From Candidatus Coprenecus pullistercoris (GTDB lineage Bacteria; Bacteroidota; Bacteroidia; Bacteroidales; UBA932), in the NCBI GenBank assembly GCA_019116965.1, contig DXAT01000024.1:62001-126000 (forward strand): a DNA stretch of 64,000 nt, written 5' to 3'. A model generated the notes under the pieces. That model did no database searches and had not been told where the DNA came from. It saw only the letters and a program-made list of their open reading frames with translations. Below, in pieces: positions 23,617-33,317 of the stretch (positions within the stretch are counted from its first letter, which is position 1; each line of letters begins with the position of its first letter). The position numbers and the translations under genes were made by a program.

Positions 23617-26608
23617 CCTCTTCCACACCTTCCGTGCCATACCACAAGTATCCTCTCACTGAAGCATATCCCATATCCTTCAACAGACTCATATATCCCC
23701 TTACCTGCCTGAAATGCTCTCTCTCCCGCCTCTTGCCGAACTTATAATCCACCACGACGGCAGTGTCTCCGGCAAACATTATCCGGTCAGGCCTGTAAGT
23801 ATCCCCTCCCGGAGCGATTATAGGGACTTCGGTCATCAGAGTGTATGTGCCGTCAAACCAGTGACGGTCCCTGACCGAGGATATCATCTCCGTCAGATGT
23901 CCCATGACGCTGTCCATATCCTTGGCTGGCAGCATACCCTGGGCCACGGCACGGCGTACGGCGTCTTCCAGGTCAGAAGCGGACTCCACACCTGCGAGTA
24001 TGTCGTGAAGGACTATTCCCCGCGTACGGGTATTGTCCCTTAGGAAGAACTCTCCGGCCGGCAGAGCCAGGCTCAGTCTGTCTCCTATCGGAACAGAGGG
24101 CAGCGAGTCCATATTCTCACCGAATGAGACATCTGCATCATCCTCACAGGCCTGCAGAGTCCATTCTCCGCTCTCATAGACATTGTCCACAAGCTTCGGT
24201 CCAAGATGTCTGTACAGCAGACCGGCCACCGACGAGGTCTCATATCCGGATGACTCCGGTGCCTGGGCGAATATAAGCAGCTCGCGTTCCGCCCTGGTAA
24301 ACGCAACATAAGCCACATTCACCGCATCCACTGCCGAAAGCCGCTTCTCCTCAAGATAATCCTGCCGGAAATATGTCTGTTCCAAGCTTTTGCGATACTC
24401 CAAAGGATAGACCGGCAGATCATTGAAAGACGGATCGGGGCATCTGCACCATATATACTTGGAGAAATTTCCCATGGGAGACAGCTCCATCTTAAAGAAT
24501 GGAATTATCACCGCCTTGAATTCCAACCCCTTGGACTTGTGGATGGTGATTACCCTCAAAGCATCCCTGCCCTCGGGAGCGGACACGGACCTGTCCTTGC
24601 CCTCTGCATCCCACCATTCGAGAAAGCCTGTGATATCCGAGCCCGCCTTTCCAATAAACTCCATCACGCAGTCCAAGAAAGCGGTCAGGAAAGCCGGACC
24701 TCCGTCATCTTCTGTCCTACCTCCGGTACGGATGAGTTCCTCGCATATATTGTAAAGCGATTTCTCCTCCGTAACATTCTCCGGTGCGGCAGACGCTGCC
24801 GTCATCGTCCTAAGCCTGTCCACGACACGCCGTACGGCAGAGGAGGAAGACAGTCTCAACGAATCCTCTGTCATGATGCTGTATCCCTTGGATATCAGAT
24901 AATCCGACACTGCCGTTCCTTCTGTTCTGGTACGGACGAGCAGGGCTATGTCCCCCGGACGGTAACCGTTGTCCGTAAGCCTTCCGACTGCATCGAGAAT
25001 CCTCTGCATATACAACTCATCCCCCATCGTGCAGGACTTGGAGTCCACAAATGTTACACAAACATGGCCCGGAGGACGGGACGCACCGTCAGGCAGTTTC
25101 TGGGCGGCATCCGAATATATACCTCCCAAGAAGTCATCCTCCCTAAGATCCTCCAGCTTCGGGAAAAAATCATTGTTGAACCTCACCACCTCGGCGGAGC
25201 TGCGCCAGTTATAGAGCAGAGTGTCCTCGACGCATCTCCCGGAACCGAGTTCGGACCTGATGCCGCTCTCCAACAGCTTCCAGTCCGAACCTCTCCAGCG
25301 GTAGATGCTTTGCTTGACATCCCCGACCGCCATGCAGAAATGCCCGGCATCCACGCTGTCGGTTATCAGAGGACGGAAATTGTCCCACTGCATCCTGGAT
25401 GTGTCCTGGAACTCGTCCAGCAGGTAATTGTCTATCCTGCCGCCCACCCTCTCATAGATAAAGGGAGTATCGCTGCCGTCTATTACCCTTGACAGAAACA
25501 TCGGAGTATCAGAGAGCAGCACAATATTGTTGCGATGGCAATAATCCCTCACGCCCCTGTCCACATCACTCAGGATACCCATAACTGAGAGATTGCGTAG
25601 AATCTCCTTTGCCGTAAGATACTCCCTCATCCTGGCTTGCCACTCCGGTCCCGACAGGCTGCGCACCAAATCAGCAAGACCATCCGCACAGGCCATGGCG
25701 ATACTTCCGACCTTATGCCTGCCGGAGGCAGAACACCATTCCGCAGGCTCCTTGCCGGCCATCGTCACAAATGTATCGGACGGAGCATCACACCTGCCGG
25801 ACAGGAGCTTATCGAAATACTTCATGAATGAGGAACGGGAGCCGCCTTTGAAATCCTCAATGAGAAGTCCGTATCTGCCCATTATCTCAAAGGCCCTGTC
25901 CGCCGCGGCGCGGCAGTCCGACCGGAAGTCCGACACTATCCTGCGCATCCTCACACCGCATCTGGCTATATCCTCCCGCCCCGGCAGTCCGCCGCCGGTC
26001 TTTCTGACAGCCAGTTTGAACGGTTCCTTGAACAGCTCCGAGCCCAGACTCAGCAGCTGGGGCACACTGTCCCAGTTCCGTCCGTTCTCCACCGCCTCGA
26101 CCGACATGTCTATAAGCCACTGAAGCAGCTCCTCGTTGTCATCCAAGGCACTCATAAGCGAGTCCACGGCGACGGTCAGCACATTGTTGTCGTTAAGTTC
26201 TATATTGTAGGACGCGAAATGTCCCGTCTCCATGGCAAAGGAGCGCAGCACCTGCTGGAAAAAACGGTCAATGGTGCTTATATTGAACTGCGAATAGTCA
26301 TTGAGTATCTCCGACAGCAAAGCCCCGGCATGCTCCCGCACCGCCTGCTCCCGGGAGGCTCCGGGCACCTCGGCAAACCGGTCCAACTGCATCAGTTCCT
26401 TGATATAAGAGGACTTTCCTCCTGAAGACAGGGTATTGAGTTCCTTAAGGATACGCTGCTTCATCTCGCCGGTGGCCTTGTTGGTGAAAGTCACTGCCAA
26501 TATGGACTTGTAACGGTCCATACCTCCTGAAAGAAGCAGTCTCAGATAGTCTCCTGTCAGCTTGTATGTCTTGCCGGAACCTGCCGACGCTTTCCATATC
26601 TCCAGCAT
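23609..26608 (-). CDS. AddA-like UvrD helicase/nuclease
   Basis: A 999-residue helicase-nuclease subunit of the AddAB type, processing double-strand DNA ends for recombination. It opens with the Walker A ASAGSGKT (residues 7-14), followed by a UvrD-like helicase core (LAVTFTNKATGEMKQRIL, and YLLDEFQDTSRMQWDNF as the Walker B) and a C-terminal PD-(D/E)XK nuclease domain with the conserved VVDYKFGK. It starts 12 bases after the AddB-like gene, in the same operon as pgi and gpsA. Length is somewhat short compared with B. subtilis AddA (about 1,230), which is normal for Bacteroidota. The symbol is left empty because orthology was not tested. Confidence 0.9.
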   Translation of the reverse strand: MLEIWKASAGSGKTYKLTGDYLRLLLSGGMDRYKSILAVTFTNKATGEMKQRILKELNTLSSGGKSSYIKELMQLDRFAEVPGASREQAVREHAGALLSEILNDYSQFNISTIDRFFQQVLRSFAMETGHFASYNIELNDNNVLTVAVDSLMSALDDNEELLQWLIDMSVEAVENGRNWDSVPQLLSLGSELFKEPFKLAVRKTGGGLPGREDIARCGVRMRRIVSDFRSDCRAAADRAFEIMGRYGLLIEDFKGGSRSSFMKYFDKLLSGRCDAPSDTFVTMAGKEPAEWCSASGRHKVGSIAMACADGLADLVRSLSGPEWQARMREYLTAKEILRNLSVMGILSDVDRGVRDYCHRNNIVLLSDTPMFLSRVIDGSDTPFIYERVGGRIDNYLLDEFQDTSRMQWDNFRPLITDSVDAGHFCMAVGDVKQSIYRWRGSDWKLLESGIRSELGSGRCVEDTLLYNWRSSAEVVRFNNDFFPKLEDLREDDFLGGIYSDAAQKLPDGASRPPGHVCVTFVDSKSCTMGDELYMQRILDAVGRLTDNGYRPGDIALLVRTRTEGTAVSDYLISKGYSIMTEDSLRLSSSSAVRRVVDRLRTMTAASAAPENVTEEKSLYNICEELIRTGGRTEDDGGPAFLTAFLDCVMEFIGKAGSDITGFLEWWDAEGKDRSVSAPEGRDALRVITIHKSKGLEFKAVIIPFFKMELSPMGNFSKYIWCRCPDPSFNDLPVYPLEYRKSLEQTYFRQDYLEEKRLSAVDAVNVAYVAFTRAERELLIFAQAPESSGYETSSVAGLLYRHLGPKLVDNVYESGEWTLQACEDDADVSFGENMDSLPSVPIGDRLSLALPAGEFFLRDNTRTRGIVLHDILAGVESASDLEDAVRRAVAQGMLPAKDMDSVMGHLTEMISSVRDRHWFDGTYTLMTEVPIIAPGGDTYRPDRIMFAGDTAVVVDYKFGKRREREHFRQVRGYMSLLKDMGYASVRGYLWYGTEGVEEVA

Positions 26609-26620
26609 AACTTTTCTGTT

Positions 26621-29452
26621 TTATCTGTTGCAAAGTGCGGTAAAAGGGCAATAGGCACAGGCCTTCCCGTCCTCACAGGCCGTAAACGGCGTATCAGGAC
26701 TCAGTATGGTGTCCAAAAGCCCGGAGAGCATTTCCTCAAAACGCCGGGACTGCTCTTTTATGTTCTTCTCTACCTGTGACCTCTTGTCCGAATACAGGTT
26801 CTTTGTGTAGTATATCTCCAATGCGACTTCCCCGGCATCCTCATGACCGAACAGCCGCTCCCGCTGTCTGTCCAGGATCAGCAGATAGAGCATCAGCTGG
26901 AATACATGCGAGCCCTGCGAGTATGTATCCGCAGCGAACAGACTGTCTATACTCCTGTCTTTGCATGTCAGATGCTCACCGCCCGTCTTATAGTCCACAA
27001 TTCTCAGCTCACCGCCCCTGACATTATCGACACGGTCGAATATGCCTATGAGATTGACTTTATGACCGCCAAGCGTCTCGAATGACGCCCGCCTGGATTC
27101 CTCCAGCATTCTGACCGTAATCGGAGCAAGTTCCGCATCGTTTCTGAGTGTCCGGGCCGCAAGATTGCAGACCAAGGCTCCGGCTATTCGGTTACGCCCG
27201 GTTATCTCCTTGAGGTTGAGTCCTTTTTTCCCATCATGAAATCCACATTCCACCAATGCGCCGATATGTCCGGTATCCTTTGCCATGCGCAATAACATGT
27301 CCCTGTCCACTGCATGTCCGATATACGGAGCATAGAGCTCATTCATCACATAGTGATACAGAGTGCCGAATGCGGCGTTGTCCACTCCTTCGGAGACATC
27401 CTCTTCCTCTTCAAGACCCAGTACATACTGATAGTAGAAGCGCATCGGACATCTCAGCCACATCTGCAGGGAGGAGTTGGAAAAAGTCATGTCCGAGAGC
27501 ATAGCCACGATTTCAGGGGTCTTCAATACCGGCGGCACGCTCCTAAGCGTACTGCCGGTGATGGCGAATGTCACTGTCTGACGCCTGACCGGATAATGGA
27601 AATGATATTCCAACTGCTTGATATAACGGCTCTCCTCTCCCGACTTCAGCCCCTCGCTGCGGCTGTCGCTGAGCAGCCATACCCTGCGGGCCCTGCATAT
27701 ACTGCGGTAGAAATGATATGCCGATATGGAGTCCTGGTACTCGTATGTGGGCAGGCCGAAACCTCTGCGCAGATTGTAGGGGATCATGGAGGGAGCCGTA
27801 TTGCGGGAGGGGAAAGTACCCTCATTGACCGATAGGATAATCAGATTTTCAAAATCCAACGCCCTGATTTCCAAAGGTCCCATAATCTGAAGACCGTCTA
27901 AGGGCTCACCGCTGAACGGTATGGAGACGGAAGACTCCAGCCTGCGGAGAAGACGGAAATAGGTATCTTTCCTTATATCCATGTCCAAAGAGCGCAGCAG
28001 GTTGAGACTGCGGCTGTATCCCATCAGGAATTCCCTGTCGATACTGTCCGCATTGACAGCCACGGCATCCATTATCTCCTGAAGATAATCCGACACGGAT
28101 TCCGTAACTGACCGATCTTCCGTACAGGCATTTCTGAAAATCAAGGAGAGAAACCGGTCTTCCTCAGCCAGCTCCGATGCCGGCGGGTATATCCGGTTCT
28201 CCTTTATGAGGTCTGCCTTCAGTCCGGCGGCCTGGTCCTTCAACACCCGCCCTACATATGGATGTGACAGCACATTGAGCACATCCCGGAAATAAAAACA
28301 CACCTGCGAGTCCTTGACCCGCAGCCTTTCCTGCAAAGAGGCCAGTACCGAGACAAACGATGACACATTGCTGTGCGCAAGAGGGTAACCCATAGTAACA
28401 TTGACGGGAGAAATCTCCTCCGGCAGGGAATTCAGTACGGGGAAAAGCAGCTGCTCGTCCGGAAGCAGCACGGCAGTAGAGAACAGATCCGGTGTATCCG
28501 ACTCAGCGGCTATGCCCTTCAATATTCTATGCACATATTTGGCCTGCCCGGCAGCAGACGGAACAGAGACCGCCGTTATCTCAGGAAGACTGCCGCACAA
28601 CCCGCCGTCCTCCGGCAGAGGATATCGTGAAGGATAACGGCTTATGTTGTCTTCCATAAAGAGCGAGGACTTGTTTGCCCTGTCCCTTATGGCCTCCCCG
28701 TAATAATCCCAGTAGAAATCCCCTGTACCGGCCTTGCGGAGAGTGTCGAAAAGCTGCCGCTCGCACCGGTTCGGAGCATTGAGTCCTACGAATACGATGT
28801 TGCCGTAACGCTCCAGGACTTCGGAAAGAGCAGTATCTCCGTCCAGGAGCCGCTCGGCCACGGAACGGTAGATCATCCCCTCATACGCCTCTCCCTGTGA
28901 GGACAGAAGCGAACGGAACGAGGAATATATATCATGCATTCCCCTCCACATATCCAGAAACTGCGATTCCTTCCTGCCGTCCTTGTACGGTATGACCACG
29001 CCCCAGAAAGACTCTATGGCCTTACGCTGATTGTCTGAGAGATATTCATAGCGGATCTCTATCTCTTTCAGGTCCGATATATTGGAAAAAAGTCCGGCGG
29101 CATCCACAAGATATTTGTCGATATCATCGAAGTCATTGAGAATCACCTCTCCACGATAGATAAAATCGTCCAGGCTCTCCTTGAAGCCTTTCAATCTGTC
29201 CTTATGCACCGTATAAAGACGGTACAGGAGTGTTATCCTGTCCAATGGGCGCAGACCGGAAAGGGATGTGAACAGGTCGTTGATATTGGTAAGACGGGGA
29301 GCGAACACGGGCCGGCCGGCGCACTCCCCGAGATATCTTCGGAAAAACAGGGCGGAGCGCCGGTTGGGAAACACAAATGTATAATTCCGCAACTCTCCTC
29401 CGGATACACTGTAAAACAGCTCCGCCACGCTTCTGAGAAACTCCTTCCTCAT
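26621..29452 (-). CDS. AddB-like PD-(D/E)XK nuclease with Fe-S staple
   Basis: A 943-residue partner of the AddA-like protein. The N-terminal part resembles the inactive helicase fold of AddB (TFVFPNRRSALFFRRYL). The C-terminal nuclease carries the RIVDYKTGG motif. Four cysteines match the AddB iron-sulphur staple: one near 671 (LRCPMRFYYQ) and C932, C935 and C941 (CAYCPFTALC, pattern Cx2Cx5C). The start at 29452 overlaps the pgi stop by one base (TGATG); a TTG codon just upstream is the only alternative. Position directly before addA supports a two-subunit end-processing enzyme. No Chi sequence can be proposed from this window. Confidence 0.9.
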   Translation of the reverse strand: MRKEFLRSVAELFYSVSGGELRNYTFVFPNRRSALFFRRYLGECAGRPVFAPRLTNINDLFTSLSGLRPLDRITLLYRLYTVHKDRLKGFKESLDDFIYRGEVILNDFDDIDKYLVDAAGLFSNISDLKEIEIRYEYLSDNQRKAIESFWGVVIPYKDGRKESQFLDMWRGMHDIYSSFRSLLSSQGEAYEGMIYRSVAERLLDGDTALSEVLERYGNIVFVGLNAPNRCERQLFDTLRKAGTGDFYWDYYGEAIRDRANKSSLFMEDNISRYPSRYPLPEDGGLCGSLPEITAVSVPSAAGQAKYVHRILKGIAAESDTPDLFSTAVLLPDEQLLFPVLNSLPEEISPVNVTMGYPLAHSNVSSFVSVLASLQERLRVKDSQVCFYFRDVLNVLSHPYVGRVLKDQAAGLKADLIKENRIYPPASELAEEDRFLSLIFRNACTEDRSVTESVSDYLQEIMDAVAVNADSIDREFLMGYSRSLNLLRSLDMDIRKDTYFRLLRRLESSVSIPFSGEPLDGLQIMGPLEIRALDFENLIILSVNEGTFPSRNTAPSMIPYNLRRGFGLPTYEYQDSISAYHFYRSICRARRVWLLSDSRSEGLKSGEESRYIKQLEYHFHYPVRRQTVTFAITGSTLRSVPPVLKTPEIVAMLSDMTFSNSSLQMWLRCPMRFYYQYVLGLEEEEDVSEGVDNAAFGTLYHYVMNELYAPYIGHAVDRDMLLRMAKDTGHIGALVECGFHDGKKGLNLKEITGRNRIAGALVCNLAARTLRNDAELAPITVRMLEESRRASFETLGGHKVNLIGIFDRVDNVRGGELRIVDYKTGGEHLTCKDRSIDSLFAADTYSQGSHVFQLMLYLLILDRQRERLFGHEDAGEVALEIYYTKNLYSDKRSQVEKNIKEQSRRFEEMLSGLLDTILSPDTPFTACEDGKACAYCPFTALCNR

Positions 29453-30753
29453 CAATCAAGCCTTTTCCTTATCACCTCAGCCTGCGCCTCATAGCCAGGC
29501 TTGCCGAGAAGGGCGAACATATTCTTCTTGTACGCCTCCACTCCTGGCTGGTCAAAAGGATTGACTCCCAGTATATATGCGGAAATACCGCATGCCGCCT
29601 CGAACAACATGAACAGCTCTCCGAGACAATATTCGTCTATACGCTCCACCGATATACGGTTGTTAGGTACGCCGCCGTCGATATGTGCCAGACGCGTACC
29701 GGCTTCAGCCATCCGGTTGCAGTGCTCCAGATGCTTGCCGGAAAGGAAATTGAGTCCGTCCAAATTCTGAGGGTCATCGCATATCGTCAGCTCCCTCCGG
29801 GCATGTCCGACCGATATCACGGTCTCGAAGAGAATACGCTCACCTTCCTGGATATACTGCCCCATCGAATGCAGGTCCGTTGTATAATTGACCGATGCGG
29901 GAAATATCCCTTTGCCATCCTTGCCCTCCGACTCACCGAAGAGCTGCTTCCACCATTCTCCGAAATACTGCAGGCTCGGATCGAAATTGACAAGTATCTC
30001 TATCTTCTTGCCGCTGTCATAAAGCTCGTTGCGCGCAGCAGCATACAGCAGTGCCGGATTACCGGCATCACGCCTGAAACATGTCTCCGCCATGTCAGCG
30101 GCTCCTTTAAGCAGCGCGCGAATATCGTAGCCGGCCACCGCAATGGGCAGCAGGCCCACCGGAGTAAGGACCGAGAAACGGCCGCCCACATTGTCCGGGA
30201 TGACAAATGTCCTGTATCCCTCCTGATCCGACAGGCTCTTGAGGGCACCTCTGGCCTTGTCCGTTACGGCCACGATCCTGGAAGCTGCCTCAGCCCTGCC
30301 GTATCTGCGCTCTATCTCCTCCTTGATGATGCGGAATGCCACTGCCGGCTCGGTCGTAGTACCCGATTTGGATATGACTACTGCAGCCACGGACTTATCA
30401 CGGATATAGTCCAGGAGTCCTGCATGATAGTCCTCGGACAGATTGAATCCGGCGAAGACTACCTCTATGCCGGGACGGTTCATCCCGAAAGGATGCGACA
30501 GAGCCTCGAGAGCGGCCTTGGCTCCGAGATACGAGCCTCCGATACCTATGACTACCGCCACCTGTACCCCTTTCTGCTTCCACTCGGCTGCGATGTTCTC
30601 ACAGCCCTCGATTATAGACCCGTCCGTCCCTGACGGCAGGTCCATCCAGCCCAAGAAATCACTGCCACGGCCCTGCCTTCCATTGAGGACATCCAGAGCG
30701 TCCATGGCCTTCTCCACATAAGATTCCGACGGTTTGAAATTTACTTTTAACAT
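29452..30753 (-). CDS. pgi: Glucose-6-phosphate isomerase
   Basis: A 433-residue cytosolic enzyme that interconverts glucose 6-phosphate and fructose 6-phosphate. The PGI signature region (NVGGRFSVLTPVG) and the GIGGSYLGAKAALEAL sugar-phosphate loop are clear. The length matches the shorter bacterial PGI clade (about 430-450). The start at 30753 is chosen because the upstream in-frame extension lies inside gpsA and is not PGI-like. It follows gpsA by 25 bases and is translationally coupled to the addB-like gene, whose start overlaps this stop by one base. The pairing of sugar metabolism with DNA repair here is likely only operon drift. Confidence 0.96.
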   Translation of the reverse strand: MLKVNFKPSESYVEKAMDALDVLNGRQGRGSDFLGWMDLPSGTDGSIIEGCENIAAEWKQKGVQVAVVIGIGGSYLGAKAALEALSHPFGMNRPGIEVVFAGFNLSEDYHAGLLDYIRDKSVAAVVISKSGTTTEPAVAFRIIKEEIERRYGRAEAASRIVAVTDKARGALKSLSDQEGYRTFVIPDNVGGRFSVLTPVGLLPIAVAGYDIRALLKGAADMAETCFRRDAGNPALLYAAARNELYDSGKKIEILVNFDPSLQYFGEWWKQLFGESEGKDGKGIFPASVNYTTDLHSMGQYIQEGERILFETVISVGHARRELTICDDPQNLDGLNFLSGKHLEHCNRMAEAGTRLAHIDGGVPNNRISVERIDEYCLGELFMLFEAACGISAYILGVNPFDQPGVEAYKKNMFALLGKPGYEAQAEVIRKRLD

Positions 30754-30778
30754 AATCTGTATATTTTTTCTGTTTTCC

Positions 30779-31795
30779 TCACATAAGGCGGTCCTCCAGC
30801 CGGTGCATGACCCGGACCGGGGACTTCTGCTCATAAAGTACCGAGTATACTGCGTCGGCGATAGGCATCTCCACTCCATACCGGGCATTGATCTCATGTA
30901 TGGCCTTGGTCACATAATAGCCCTCCGCTACCTGGCTCATTTCCAGCATGGCCGTCTGCACCGAATAGCCCTTACCGAGCATGCTTCCGAAGTTACGGTT
31001 ACGGGAAAACGGTGAATTGCAGGTCACCAACAGGTCTCCCAGATATGCCGAGCGCGAGGTATTGCGCCTGCTGTCCGGATTGGTCACATTGATGAACTCT
31101 TTCATCTCCCTGAAGCAGCTGGCTATGAGAACAGCCATGAAATTATCGCCGTAACCGGCCCCATAGCAGATGCCGGCAGCGATGGCATAGACATTCTTCA
31201 GCGCCGCCGCATACTCCACTCCGTAGATATCGGTACATGCGATAGTATTGACATAGTGGTTCTTGAAAAAGCCACAGAGATATTCAGCCACCTCTATATG
31301 CTTAGATGACAGAGTAATATAGGACAGACGCTCCATCCCGACTTCCTCCGCATGACACGGGCCGCTTATCACTCCTATACGGTCGAAAGGGACCTTGTGC
31401 TTGTCGTGAAAATACTCGGCCACAGTCTGATGCCTGTCCCCGACAAATCCTTTCACCGCAGATATCAGCAGCTTGTGGTCATAGGACGCCGTCACCTTGG
31501 ACACTTCCTTGATAAAATAAGCCGAAGGCACGACAAATATCAATATGTCCGAATCGGAGACGACATAGTCTATATTGTTGGTCAGAGTGAAACTGTCGGC
31601 ATCCAGTTCCACCGATGTAAGGTACTTGGAGTGGTGGTGGTACTTCTCGATATGCTCCACCGCGCTCATGTCCCTCATATACCAGTTCAGCCTCGTGCCG
31701 TTGTCGCTGAGCAGCTTCACAATCGCCGTCGCCCAGCTACCTCCGCCTATGACCCCGAATACCGGATCCTGCTTCAGCCTTTCATCCATATGCAT
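30779..31795 (-). CDS. gpsA: Glycerol-3-phosphate dehydrogenase [NAD(P)+]
   Basis: A 338-residue cytosolic enzyme that makes sn-glycerol 3-phosphate from dihydroxyacetone phosphate for phospholipid synthesis. The Rossmann loop GVIGGGSWATAIVK is near the N-terminus; the typical SAVKGF and NVYAIAAGICYGAGYGDNFM segments follow. Starts at 31795 and 31789 are both possible. No promoter of its own is apparent. A strong hairpin lies just upstream as the terminator of the preceding lipoprotein gene, so this run may depend on read-through or on an unseen promoter. Confidence 0.95.
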   Translation of the reverse strand: MHMDERLKQDPVFGVIGGGSWATAIVKLLSDNGTRLNWYMRDMSAVEHIEKYHHHSKYLTSVELDADSFTLTNNIDYVVSDSDILIFVVPSAYFIKEVSKVTASYDHKLLISAVKGFVGDRHQTVAEYFHDKHKVPFDRIGVISGPCHAEEVGMERLSYITLSSKHIEVAEYLCGFFKNHYVNTIACTDIYGVEYAAALKNVYAIAAGICYGAGYGDNFMAVLIASCFREMKEFINVTNPDSRRNTSRSAYLGDLLVTCNSPFSRNRNFGSMLGKGYSVQTAMLEMSQVAEGYYVTKAIHEINARYGVEMPIADAVYSVLYEQKSPVRVMHRLEDRLM

Positions 31796-31812
31796 TGTCT
31801 GTTACACTATAC

Positions 31813-31848
31813 TTAAAAAGCAGCTCTGACACAGAGCCAGGGCTGCTT
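31813..31848 (-). terminator. Terminator of the BACON-like lipoprotein gene
   Basis: On the minus strand the arms AAGCAG and CTGCTT enclose an inner CTCTG/CAGAG stem with a TGT loop, followed by a short T run. It lies about 47 bases downstream of the lipoprotein stop. Confidence 0.7.
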
Positions 31849-31894
31849 CTTTCCATATCGATTTATAATCTTTTCCTAAACCTCTGTCAACACA

Positions 31895-32788
31895 CTATCG
31901 TCCAGAGCCATACCATACGAAATCTGTCAGAGGTCCCTCGAACTTGACTCCGTAATCACGGCCGTCATCTCCGACGAACGAACCCTCCATCAGCATCTGG
32001 GAACCGTCCTCGTTCAGCCAGGTAATTCTCAGTGAACCGCTTTTTATGAAATGCTGGTCTTGTCTACCATTGGGATCTAAACTCATGAAAACATAATATG
32101 AAGAGTATGTGCCGTCAATTGTCATGAGCGAATGGTCGCCAAAAGAGCCCTCTTCCACTACATAATTACCTTCGTAAATGGTGCCGATATAATCCCAACC
32201 GTTTGTTGAGTCCCTGACATTGAGAGGGTCGCCCGGAGTAAACAGCCGGATAGAGTACAGAGGCTCGCCCTTCTCATCTTCTTCACCTTTGTAGAGTCTG
32301 AGACAATGCTCATTCGTGCCGGCGACAGCGACATCTGCCTCATAATACTCACCCGTTGCAAGGGAAGCCTCGAAGTACACATCATAAGGCTGGCCGTCCT
32401 GATGGATGAAGAGGCTGTCCTCTATGATGTTGGAGCCTCCGTAACGGTACTGCACCGCCAGTGCTGCGTCGCGTATCGCGCCTGCATTCTCAGATACATA
32501 GAAAGAGAGCTGGCTATCCGTGTATGTGAAATTGGATATCCAGGGGTAGTCCTCGAGATTCACTGTGAATTTGCCGTCCTCTGCAGCGGGACGGTTGGGG
32601 AACACATATTCAACTGCAACCTGACCTCCGTCCACACTTACATCCACACTATCGTTGACTATGGTAAATGTAGTGGCGTCCTTAATAGGATTATCCGTCT
32701 GTCCGCCTTCACCGGCAGGGTCCTTCTCGCATGCAACAGCAAAAGACATCACTGCCGCGAATGCCAAAGCAAAATAGATCTTTTTCAT
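31895..32788 (-). CDS. BACON-like outer-membrane lipoprotein
   Basis: A 297-residue lipoprotein: the signal peptide ends FAVAC, with the lipidated cysteine at C20 followed by EKDP. Two immunoglobulin-like beta domains follow. The first (about 40-130: SVDVSVDGGQVAVEYVF, then YPWISN, then DSLFIHQDGQ) has the layout of a BACON domain, often found in Bacteroidota carbohydrate-binding surface proteins. The second half, with strands such as GSLRITWLNEDGSQMLMEGSF, is not recognised. It is a single-gene unit with a strong promoter and a hairpin terminator. No SusC/SusD-like gene is nearby, so a glycan role is unproven. Confidence 0.78.
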   Translation of the reverse strand: MKKIYFALAFAAVMSFAVACEKDPAGEGGQTDNPIKDATTFTIVNDSVDVSVDGGQVAVEYVFPNRPAAEDGKFTVNLEDYPWISNFTYTDSQLSFYVSENAGAIRDAALAVQYRYGGSNIIEDSLFIHQDGQPYDVYFEASLATGEYYEADVAVAGTNEHCLRLYKGEEDEKGEPLYSIRLFTPGDPLNVRDSTNGWDYIGTIYEGNYVVEEGSFGDHSLMTIDGTYSSYYVFMSLDPNGRQDQHFIKSGSLRITWLNEDGSQMLMEGSFVGDDGRDYGVKFEGPLTDFVWYGSGR

Positions 32789-32814
32789 AATAAATCCTTT
32801 TCTATAATTTCCAG

Positions 32815-32844
32815 CAAATATATAAAGTATTTACTAAACTCAAA
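32815..32844 (-). promoter_or_regulatory. Promoter of the BACON-like lipoprotein gene
   Basis: Minus-strand TTTG (32841-32844), an 18-base spacer and TATATTTG (32815-32822), close to the Bacteroidota consensus. The start codon is about 27 bases downstream. Confidence 0.65.
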
Positions 32845-32860
32845 CAATAAAGATGCAAAA

Positions 32861-33304
32861 TTAGCTGTTCGCGCATGCGAGAGCAGCAGCCACGGCCAGT
32901 TCGTCGCACCTGTTGTTCATGGGATTGTCAGCATGGCCCTTGACCCATACAAAACGGACGCGGTGACGGCGGTACACATCAAGGAAGCGTATCCACAGGT
33001 CGGCGTTGAGCCGTTTCTCGAAGCGCTTGCGCTCCCATGCGAACACCCAGCCCTTGTTGACCGAGTCCACGACATATTTTGAGTCGCTGTACAGGACTAT
33101 CTCGGCATTGGGACGCCTGACCGCTTCCAGCCCGACGATGACAGCCGTCAGCTCCATACGGTTGTTGGTGGTCTCGGGAAAGCCCCCGGACAGCTCCTTG
33201 TAATGCTCGCCGCAGCGGAGTATGACCCCATAACCGCCCGGTCCGGGATTACCCCTGGACGAGCCGTCGGTATAAATCTCTATGGGCAGCAGTCTCTTCT
33301 CCAT
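32861..33304 (-). CDS. rnhA: Ribonuclease HI
   Basis: A 147-residue enzyme that cuts the RNA strand of RNA-DNA hybrids. The catalytic acids are visible as D13 (IYTDGSSRGNPG), E51 (NNRMELTAV), D74 (YSDSKYVVDS) and D134 (CDELA), with the His of VKGHAD in place. The start at 33304 is chosen because the upstream extension is not RNase H-like. It lies 13 bases after pdxA, and the two are probably co-transcribed from the pdxA promoter. Confidence 0.96.
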   Translation of the reverse strand: MEKRLLPIEIYTDGSSRGNPGPGGYGVILRCGEHYKELSGGFPETTNNRMELTAVIVGLEAVRRPNAEIVLYSDSKYVVDSVNKGWVFAWERKRFEKRLNADLWIRFLDVYRRHRVRFVWVKGHADNPMNNRCDELAVAAALACANS

Positions 33305-33317
33305 CACGATTCCCCTA

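Noticed and set aside
24539-25492. A 317-residue plus-strand frame inside the addA-like gene
   Set aside because: Antisense shadow of a helicase; no start signal or domain.
29683-30633. A 316-residue plus-strand frame opposite pgi
   Set aside because: Antisense to a fully recognised PGI; no motif.
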